NCBI GenBank assembly: GCA_019022495.1
Contig: JAFEKR010000003.1
Coordinates: forward strand, 1,302,001 to 1,366,000
Direction: 5' to 3'
Source of the DNA: Epichloe hybrida
Lineage: Eukaryota > Ascomycota > Sordariomycetes > Hypocreales > Clavicipitaceae
Length of the DNA: 64,000 nucleotides
Shown here: in pieces, positions 56,288 through 64,000 of the stretch
Numbering within the stretch: position 1 is the stretch's first letter
Layout: each line of letters opens with the position of its first letter
Translations under genes and position numbers: made by a program
Notes under the pieces: generated by a model
The model's database searches: none
Seen by the model: only the letters and a program-made list of their open reading frames with translations
Told to the model about the DNA's origin: nothing

Positions 56288-59200
56288 ATTCTAAAGCTTC
56301 TTTTACTAGCTACCTAAGAGTAATATAAGGGAGAGAATAACCTAATTTACTAGAACTATACTATATATTACTTAGGATTAGCTAGATAATAGTAATACTA
56401 TAGCTAGGGATATATTATATTTTATAACCTTATTTAAAGCTATACTCTTTACTATAGTAATAGAAAAGGTAGTAGTTAGGGAGTAAATTACTTAGCTTAA
56501 GTAACTTAAGAAACTATAGGATTAAGAAAAAAAGCTTACTAACTTAATATAATCTTATAGAGAACTAGTAAAAAGAGGCTAAAAGGATAGTTTATCCTTA
56601 AGCCTTAGTAGCTAAGAAGTTAAGGTTTAAAATATTATAAAACTCTAATACCTTATAAACCTATAGAAGTATAAGATATAGCTTAATAACCTTAACTATA
56701 CCTTTAAGGGGGTAAAGAAGAAGTATTACTAGGATAACTAAAAGATTCTCTTTATACTTAACTATATATATATAAACTATTAGGCTAGATAGGACTAATA
56801 TATTAAAGAATAACTAGCTAATAGTTAGGATTATCCTAAGGATAACTAGGATAAGTTCTAAGACTAGACCCTTATATTACTTAAAGACTCTATAAGTTAT
56901 AATATATAAATAGCTATATAGCTAGAAAATATAAAGCAAAAGGAGGGCTAGAGTCTTATTAAGTTTAGTATTTACTTAAATTCACTAGAGAAATACCTAG
57001 AATAAGCTCTAGAAAAGACTTATACTCTTATATTCTTTATAAAATTACTTCCTAACTTATAAGATTATATTAACCTATATGTAAATATTACTAGTCTAAT
57101 ATAAGAAGATATTATATAACTTACCTAGTAATTCTAGGAGGTAATATTAAAGAATAAGTAAAAGCTAAATAATTTAAAAGAGAAAGGGCTATATAAGGTA
57201 GCTTAACACTAAAGATATAACTCCTTATAAGGGTATTAGCTAAATAGGGACTAAAGAGATAAGAATAAGGATAAGAAAAAGACTCTAGCTACCTACCTAA
57301 ATAATAATAAACTATAAGGAAGAAAATAATACTTTAATTATAGTAGTATAAAGCACCTTATTTATAATTATAATAAGCTAAGAAAAGACTAGTAAGAGAG
57401 TTAGGAAAACTCCTAGAGGTAAAAGTAAAAGCCCTTACCTTTACCTTAGACACTAGGGTACTAGTAAGACACTAATTTTATATACTAGTTACTATCTATA
57501 GGCATAAAGATATTAAAATAGTAGCGAATCTTAATAGTTACGCTAAGATTAATATTATAAGCGCTTAATTTACATAGACTTATAAGCTTAATTAGGCTAA
57601 GGCTATAATACCTATCTTAAAGGTAGTAGGGGCTCTAATAGTTCCTTAATATAGTATTTATAAGGTGCTTATTTTAATTAAAGATTTATAAGGTAAAGAG
57701 AAAGACCTTAAGTTACTATATATAGCTATTAATAAGGACCTAAGAGTAAAGGGAAGCCCTATATTAATTAGAATACATATACTTATAGAAGAATATATAT
57801 ATCTTTACTTATACTTATAAGAATAGTAGTTTAAAAAGAGAAAGGTAGCCTTTTTACTACTAACTCCTTATAAGTTTATAAAGGTAATATATAATAAAAT
57901 AATTATATATACTATTATAAGTATAATAGAAGATAAGTTTATTACTCTTAAAGATAAAAAGGAGGTAAAAGTATATAGAACTATTAAAGATATCCTAGAG
58001 AAATTATGTAAATTTAAAGATATATTTATATTAGATAAGGTAAGGAGCCTCCTATTAAAGAAGTTAACTAACTATATAATTAATCTTATACTAGAAGCTA
58101 CACCCCTATATAAACTAATTTATTCTCTCTCCTAAAGCAAACTTAGGGAGCTTTAGGAATATATTAATAATAACCTAAAGAAAGGCTAGATAAGACCCTT
58201 AAAGAGCCTAGTAAGCATGCCTATTCTATTTATACTAAAGAAGGATAGAATGCTATAGCTATATATTAACTATTAAGGGCTTAATAAAGTAACATAAAAG
58301 AATTACTATACTCTCCCCTTAATTTTAAAGATCCTTAATTAATGCTAAGGGGCCTATTTCTTTTCTAAGATTAATATTAATGATATATACTACTGAATTT
58401 ATATTAAAGAAAGTAATAAATAGAAGATAGCTTTTTATATATATTATAGGTACTATAAGTACCTTATAATGCCTTTTAGGTTAATAAATACCCTAGTTAC
58501 TTTCTAGAGTTATATTTATAAAGTGCTATATAGGCTAGTTAACACTATTTATATAGTATATTTAGATAATATCTTAATCTTCTCTAAGATAAAGGAGGAG
58601 CACACTAAATATATTAAGTAAGTCCTTAAATATATAAAGTTAGTAAAGTTATATATAAAACCCTCTAAGTACTCTTTCTATAAGGAATTAGTAAAATTCC
58701 TAGGGTTTATTCTCTTTATTAATAGGATATTAATAGATACTTACTAGGTTAATATAATTAAAGAATAGAAAGAGCTAATAAGTTTTAAGAATATATAGTT
58801 ATTTCTTAGGTTCTATAACTTTTACTAATAGTTTATTTATAAATACTCTAGGATTATAGCATCTCTTTATATATTAATAAAGGGTAGTTAAAATAGTATT
58901 TAGACTAGGAGGTTTATATTTAGAGCAAAGAAGTAGTTAGTGTTTAACTAGCTAAAAGATACCTTTTAGTAAGTGCCTTTACTCTAATACTATAACCTAA
59001 GTTAGGTAGTGCGTATTAAGATAAATACCTTAATTTTTATAATAGTAGGAATCCTATCTTAGTAAGATAATAAGGGTAGTTAGTATTTAGTGGCTTTTTA
59101 GTTAAGGAAGTTTATAGATACTAAATATAACTATAGCATAGCTAATTAAGAGTTACTTACTATAGTAAAGTTATTTAAACACTAGTAATATTATATTAAA

Positions 59201-59758
59201 GGCATAGAGATACCTATAAAGGTTTTATTAGACTATTATAACCTATAGACTTTTATAAGGTAGTAGAAGCTAAATAGAAGATAGGTATAATAGTGTATAT
59301 TCCTTTACCCTTTCTATTTTATAATTAAGCATAGACTAGGGAAGAGTAACCTTATAAATACACTATTAAGAAAGTCTAATTATAAGGGTAAACCTATGTT
59401 AAATCAGGCGCTCTTACTAGAGCTTTAAAGAAAGATAGTAAATATCTATATAGTAGAAGAAAAAGTACTAATATATTAAAGAAGTTATAGCATAACGCTA
59501 GTCTTAGAACCTACTAAGGCAAGAGGGGCCTAGGTAGAAGGCTAGTTAGCTACTATAAATCTAGTGATAGGTTAGCTAAATAAGGGTAATTTTAAGGAAA
59601 AGGTAATATGTGTTTAAGATATTAGTATAGTATAAGTAATTTAGGGGGCTATTATATTACTAAATCCCTACTAATCTGTGGTAAATAAACTATTAGCATA
59701 ACTACTATAGAAGGCATAGGACTAAGATCTAGATTTATAAAAGCATAAAGATAAGGTT
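56086..59758 (+). mobile_element. Gypsy G plus-strand copy (5' LTR to RNase H/integrase start)
   Basis: The best continuous view of this family: 5' LTR 56,086-56,287, leader, gag (about 56.6-57.25 kb), protease (about 57.4-57.8 kb), RT (about 58.1-58.8 kb; active site Y-L-D-N at about 58,556-58,590 instead of Y-L-D-D), and RNase H (about 58.9-59.35 kb). It is cut at 59,758, before the integrase core, by TRIM beta. TAG/TAA stops at glutamine positions occur throughout. Domain order and motifs fit Ty3/gypsy (Metaviridae). Confidence 0.82.
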
Positions 59759-59839
59759 TGTTGAAATCAAAAGAGTGGACCGATCCGACTGAACCTAGGA
59801 TTACAAAGCCTTATATATTTTTAACAATATATTTCAACA

Positions 59840-59849
59840 CTCCCCCTGG
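59840..59849 (-). other. TRIM beta polypurine tract
   Basis: Minus strand CCAGGGGGAG next to the LTR. Repeated at 60,114-60,123. Confidence 0.65.
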
Positions 59850-60017
59850 AATTGTATATCTAGGTGCCCTATTAGAGGTTAGGCTTATACTAGCAATTGA
59901 ATTTCTTGTTATTATTTTTTTTTTGGCAGGGTTCGAACCCATAACCTTGCCTCGCAGAGCAGTGCTCCACTATGGTAGGCAGGCTAATACGCTACAGTAA
60001 GCCACAACCACTGCGCC

Positions 60018-60032
60018 ACCGGGCTTATAACC
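60018..60032 (-). other. TRIM beta primer-binding site
   Basis: Plus strand ACCGGGCTTATAACC immediately before the LTR; with one RIP change it equals the copia B site at 52,111-52,126. Confidence 0.7.
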
Positions 60033-60263
60033 TGTTAAAATCAAAAGAGTGGACTGATCTAACTAAACCTAGGATTACAAAGCCTTATATATTTTTAACA
60101 ATATATTTTAACACTCCCCCTGGAATTGTATATCCAGGTGCCCTATTGGAGGTTAGGCTTATACTAGCAATTGAATTTCTTTAGTTGTTATTTTCGGCAG
60201 GGTTTGAACCTATAAGTTCCATAACCTTGCCTTGCAAAGCAGTGCTCCACTATGGTGGGCGGG

Positions 60264-60569
60264 CTAATACGCTACAGTGAGCCACAACCACTGCGCCAGT
60301 ATGGGATCCGCTAGAATTAAGCCTTTAGGGGGTTCTTCGGGGCCTATAGGTGTTTTTTCTTGACCTACAGGGATACCTATGTTGTCTATAGGATAATCCT
60401 TTGAACCTTGGTCTAGATATTGTTGATTTTCATTTTCTAGATTATTTTCCCCCTCTAAAGGGTTATCCCCTATAGAAATCCTAGGTAAGCCTTTAGAAAC
60501 AGGGCCTATAAGTTCTATAATCTTAATAAAGCTAGTCTTTGTAACTAGCCTTTTAGAGGGGATGTACAC
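60264..60569 (-). pseudogene. Copia B copy 2 linker fragment fused to TRIM beta (101 aa open)
   Basis: Open from 60,569, with the same start as the linker in copy 1 (Y-I-P-S-K-R-L-V), and running through the junction at about 60,298 into TRIM beta for its last dozen codons. It is an accidental fusion, not a gene, but it documents that the two sequences are contiguous. Confidence 0.75.
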
Positions 60570-61961
60570 TAGGTAGGTGTTGGAACCTAGTGTAGCTAAA
60601 AGTCTTCTAGGGATAGTCCTAGCTGCTAACTTCTAGGCTTTAGGTCGTTTTTCCAGGGGGATTAGAACCTCACAATAAGATCCTATAGCTCTAATACTAC
60701 TAATATCAGTTGTATAAGGCTGATTTAGCTCCCTAGATAACAATTATTTAGGGCTTTCATCCTTAGTGGTATTAGCAGTTATATTAATAAGGTTAATAAC
60801 TGCAGGTAATATAAAACACTATAAAAATAACGGTAATTTTGCCCACTAGATAGTAGCCCTTAATCGATCTAGAATAGTACGAATTGAACGCTTTGCTAAT
60901 CCATTTTGCTTATGGATATAGGGACTAGAAGTCGTAAATTTGATCCCTTTAGAATTTAACCAAGCTTGACAACTAGAATCGATTTCCTAGCCCCTATTAA
61001 AATGAAGATACCTAGGATATTGACCTAGTTGATTTTTAAGCCCTCTGAAGAAGCCTTTAATAGCCTTATAAACAGTTAGGCCTTCCTTATTAGGTAATAA
61101 GATAACCCACTTATATCTAGTCTTTTGATCAACTAGAAATAAGCAAATTAACTGCTTATTGTACGGCGTGGGGCTGATTTTTAGCGTATCCCCCTCTATT
61201 CGATCTAGAGCTCTTAGGGGGTTAGGGATAGCTAATTTCCTAGGTCTTCTAACTGCCTTAGATTAATCATAAGTAATACATCTAAAATCCTTATCCTTAA
61301 TTTTAGAAAAATTAGGGATTCCTTTAGTTATAAGGCTAGTTTTCTTTAGCAAAGGAAGACCTAGGTGCCCTAATCGTACATGCCATAGGCTAGCTAGTTC
61401 TAATAACTGTTGATATTAAAGATCCTTAGGGTCTGAATTAGGATCTAGACTAGGGCCCTCTTTATTAGTCCCCTACTAGGCCCCTTAAGAACCATAGGCC
61501 TCTTAGAGAGGTATTAGGGACCCTTTTCCTCCACTAGGGCCCTCTAACACCCCTAAATCTATTTCCTTAGATTTATAAGGGACCTAACCTAGGGCTATAG
61601 GTAAAGAAGAAGGGACTAATTCCTCTAAATCATCCCGTACGATTTCTTTAATATTATTATTATTTTTGTTGATTTCATCTAAATCAGAAGCCTAATCCGG
61701 CTTTTTAGAGGGAATTTGAACCTCTATAGGGTAACTATAACCCTTAAAAGCGGCGTAGGTAAAAGGTCGGATGTAATAAGAGTTATTACAGGGCCCTTTA
61801 GATAACTTTGGCGTAGATTGGTTTTTAACGTAAAAGAAAAAACCATGTTTTTCTATATCTAAGGTTGCAATATAAGACCTATCTTTAAGATAAAGTAGGT
61901 TTTTTATAAGGCAACTACTAGATATATAGTGCGTAAGTCCACTAACTATATTAACATTAAG

Positions 61962-62369
61962 CTAAGGAAAATATAGCGTATCTTTAAGCACTAAGGTCCT
62001 ATATTTATTAGGATTCTTTTGATATAAGACCTCAAAAACAGCACTACCGTGACACTTAGCGTAAATAGGGCCACCACCAGTTATAATAGGGTTGGATTCC
62101 CCCTTTTTATAGGGGGTATAATCCCTAAAGACCTCCCTAGAATTAATAATATATATAGTCGAACCTATATCATATAATAGGGCCTTTTTTATGTCTTTGC
62201 TGTAATAATTAAAACCATTTAAGGTTTTAATTTCTTGATTTTCATCATCCGATTCACTAGAGCTAGAATCAGAGCTACTATTACTAGAGCTCTTATAACT
62301 AGTCTTATGAAGGCTAGGCTTCTTGTATGGTTTAAGAGCACCGTTAGAAAGGTTGTAATTTCCTAGCAT
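61962..62369 (-). pseudogene. Copia B copy 2 protease fragment (135 aa open)
   Basis: Same frame as 50,049-50,741 of copy 1. The active-site motif reads Y-D-I-G-S: the catalytic Asp is kept and Thr is replaced by Ile. The Ser/Asp linker and G-G-G-P-I-Y-A-K block are retained. Followed by stops. Confidence 0.8.
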
Positions 62370-62938
62370 AAAAGATCCCTCTCTAGAGGTCTCTTTATTA
62401 TCCTTTTTATCTGATTTTTAACCTTTTTGCTTCTTTTTCTTCTTCTTATTAGAAGAAGAATTAGAATTAGAAGAGCCCTTATTTTCTTCAGAGCCTTCTT
62501 TCTTCTTCTAATCCTTAGGGGCTTTGTCTTTATCCTTAGCCCCTTTTTTAAGGTTTTTAGCCCTATAATTCAGGGCTTTGGATACCGTAGATGATTTATC
62601 CCTTTGTTTTGCTAGAAGGTCTGCTATTAAAAATTAAAGATTTAGGGCTTCTAGGGGAGCCCCTATAGCCCTATTCGTGCGCATGCTAAATCGTTGCCTC
62701 TCAGCCTACTGAGGGAAGGTTAATTTTAGGGATTGAAGATATTGATTAACCTGATCTATAGGAGCAATCAGGACCCTAGAAATTAATAATCTAGCTAGTA
62801 GATTATTAAAGACTGCATTAAAGGATTCTAAAGTCCCCTTAAACTCTTGAAAATTCAGGTTATAAAATTCTAAGTATAGGGACCCCCTCTAGATTTCAAC
62901 GCTATGTGAATATTGCCTTATAAGTAAATTATAGGCTT

Positions 62939-63541
62939 TGTGAGGCGCTGTACGTTGTGGGGCGCGAGGCCTACAGGGCAGCCCACAGGGCATTGTGTGT
63001 GCGCAAGCAATAGTACAGGTCTTAAGTAATTGTAAGGTGCAATGTTAGCAACGGCTAGCATTGGCGGATCTTTTGGTCTATTGGGATTCCTAGCACACCT
63101 TCTAGGTCTCTTACAATTATGCTAGCCGTTACGGGTCTTCTAGCTACTAGTCCTAGGTTTAAATCCTGTGTGAATTGCTTAGGCTAGGCAGCTTACGTCA
63201 GGCTCACAGGGCAGGTACGGGTCAGGGCCGTTATATCGGGCGCCGTACTAGGACTTAGGGGTTCGTAATTACTGATTATCCGAAGGCCACGGAAGCCGGG
63301 CCTAAGCCCTGACTAGACGGTGGCGGCAGCGCTGGCTTGGGACGAGCCCTAGGGAAGGGAAGGATAATTGTGAGGCGCTATACGTTGTGGGGCGCGAGGC
63401 CTATAGGGCAGCCCACAGGGTGTTGTGCGCAAGCAATAGTACAGGTCTTAAGTAATTGTAAGGTGCAATGTTAGCAACGGCTAGCATTGGCGGATCTTTT
63501 GGTCTATTGGGATTCCTAGCACACCTTCTAGGTCTCTTACA
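62939..63541 (+). mobile_element. TRIM alpha, copy 3 (603 bp)
   Basis: LTRs 62,939-63,115 and 63,369-63,541 with a perfect GGCTT duplication (62,934-62,938 and 63,542-63,546); the empty site is visible in copia B copy 1 at about 51,308. A purine tract (63,351-63,368, AGGGAAGGGAAGGATAAT) precedes the 3' LTR. The LTRs differ by a few transitions and one short GTGT indel. GC-rich and lightly RIP-affected, so recent. No coding capacity. Confidence 0.88.
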
Positions 63542-64000
63542 GGCTTCTTTAGGTGATTTTTGCTAAGTTATAGCGGCTTGGGGTCCTTCCGTATAACTAT
63601 CCCTTAATAATATAAGGATAATAGCTTGATCCGGATCCCCTAGCGCCCTAGAACTCTCCGGATTATCTAGAAAATTAGGCATGCCTAAAGCTCTAAATTA
63701 GATAGTTAGGGCTTGTTTCCATTGTTCGAAATTTTCGGCTCCTTTAAGCCTAGCAGTCTCTGGAAAACTATAAACCCTTTTATTAAATTCCTTAATAATT
63801 AAATTATTAAAGGTTGCTTGTATAGAGCTAGATTCAGCTTGATTTTCTTAAATAGGCTGCTAATCTTGCTGCTGACTAGCGGGCTTATCAGATTCCACCC
63901 CCTCCATACAACTATTTATAGTTATAGATAGGCTTTCTAGCTTCTCTAATAACTAGTCTATAGTTGCTTGTTGCTTAATAGCCTGCTCTTTTAGCTAGTT

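Larger units (their letters stand above)
59759..60298 (-). mobile_element. TRIM beta: tiny LTR element (81-bp LTRs) with tandem partial second unit
   Basis: LTRs at 59,759-59,839 and 60,033-60,113 (TGTTGAAAT...ATTTCAACA, 9-bp inverted ends), interior 59,840-60,032, then a second, incomplete interior 60,114-60,298 without outer LTR. On the minus strand the interior starts with a primer site matching initiator tRNA-Met (GGTTATAAGCCCGG, complement of 60,018-60,032) and ends with a purine tract CCAGGGGGAG. It also contains tRNA-like strings TGGCGCAGTGG and GGTTCGAACCC plus an A-run. No coding capacity; open frames at 59,758-60,184 are artefacts. Its tip and primer site equal those of copia B. Confidence 0.8.
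60299..64000 (-). mobile_element. Copia B, copy 2 (truncated at left, runs off the right edge)
   Basis: Collinear with 48,663 to about 51,780 of copy 1 on the minus strand: linker, integrase (about 60.6-61.5 kb), protease, gag. More RIP-affected than copy 1. The left border is fused to TRIM beta within the shared string CTGCGCC. TRIM alpha copy 3 interrupts gag at 62,939-63,541. The leader, primer site and 5' LTR should lie beyond the window. Confidence 0.88.

Noticed and set aside
59935..60032. Possible tRNA gene in TRIM beta
   Set aside because: Boxes about 80 bases apart, no pairing acceptor stem, and an A-run instead of a T terminator on that strand.
59758..60184. Two overlapping frames of 80 and 70 codons
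   Set aside because: They cover both LTRs and interior of TRIM beta and are similar only because the unit is repeated.

Overview
The window reads as nuclear DNA of a filamentous ascomycete (Pezizomycotina). About 59 of the 64 kb is AT-rich, TpA-saturated transposon wreckage. Repeat copies differ almost only by C/T and G/A transitions, and TAA/TAG stops stand where CAA, CAG or TGG codons are expected. That is the footprint of repeat-induced point mutation (RIP). The only normal-composition stretch is a gene island at about 40.6-44.9 kb, with short GT-AG introns, CT-rich promoter tracts and a Zn2Cys6 regulator typical of fungi. I cannot name the species.

Left part (1-39,010): a Ty1/copia family (called copia A, LTRs about 257-265 bp) occurs three times. 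One copy on the minus strand runs off the left edge (1-6661). A complete copy on the plus strand lies at 30,269-37,032, flanked by a 5-bp target duplication (TTATT). It is inserted inside a third, minus-strand copy whose pieces are 17,656-20,200, 29,565-30,268 and 37,033-39,010. That third copy was also split by two opposed Ty3/gypsy elements (20,201-29,564), one of which carries a solo LTR (26,145-26,411). Between them, 6,662-17,655 holds another decayed gypsy element (called gypsy C). It was hit by a miniature LTR element (TRIM alpha, 8312-11,702, TSD TATAG), which in turn was hit by a hAT-like DNA transposon (8412-11,174, 8-bp TSD TTAGGCAC).

Middle (39,011-44,978): a tandem LTR-plus-leader repeat (39,864-40,508) borders the gene island. 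The island has two plus-strand genes. The first encodes an intronless 232-residue secreted protein with three six-cysteine modules (41,075-41,773). The second is a four-exon, 648-residue Zn2Cys6 transcription factor (42,369-44,542). A 26-bp minisatellite lies between them. The pairing of a cysteine-rich secreted protein and a regulator beside a RIP-affected block fits a fast-evolving genome compartment, but any functional link is inference.

Right part (44,979-64,000): a second TRIM alpha, then a chain of nested gypsy copies in alternating orientation. One of these was hit by a nearly complete second copia family (copia B, 45,828-52,965, LTRs 824/839 bp, TSD ATATT, minus strand). Copia B is the least decayed element, but its protease and reverse-transcriptase catalytic residues have been converted. 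It has a primer-binding site matching the anticodon region of initiator tRNA-Met. A tiny 81-bp-LTR element (TRIM beta, 59,759-60,298) shares its LTR tip, primer site and purine-tract style, and looks like a parasite of copia B. A second copia B copy (60,299 to the right edge) carries a third TRIM alpha (TSD GGCTT). Both TRIM families contain sequences resembling tRNA A and B boxes.
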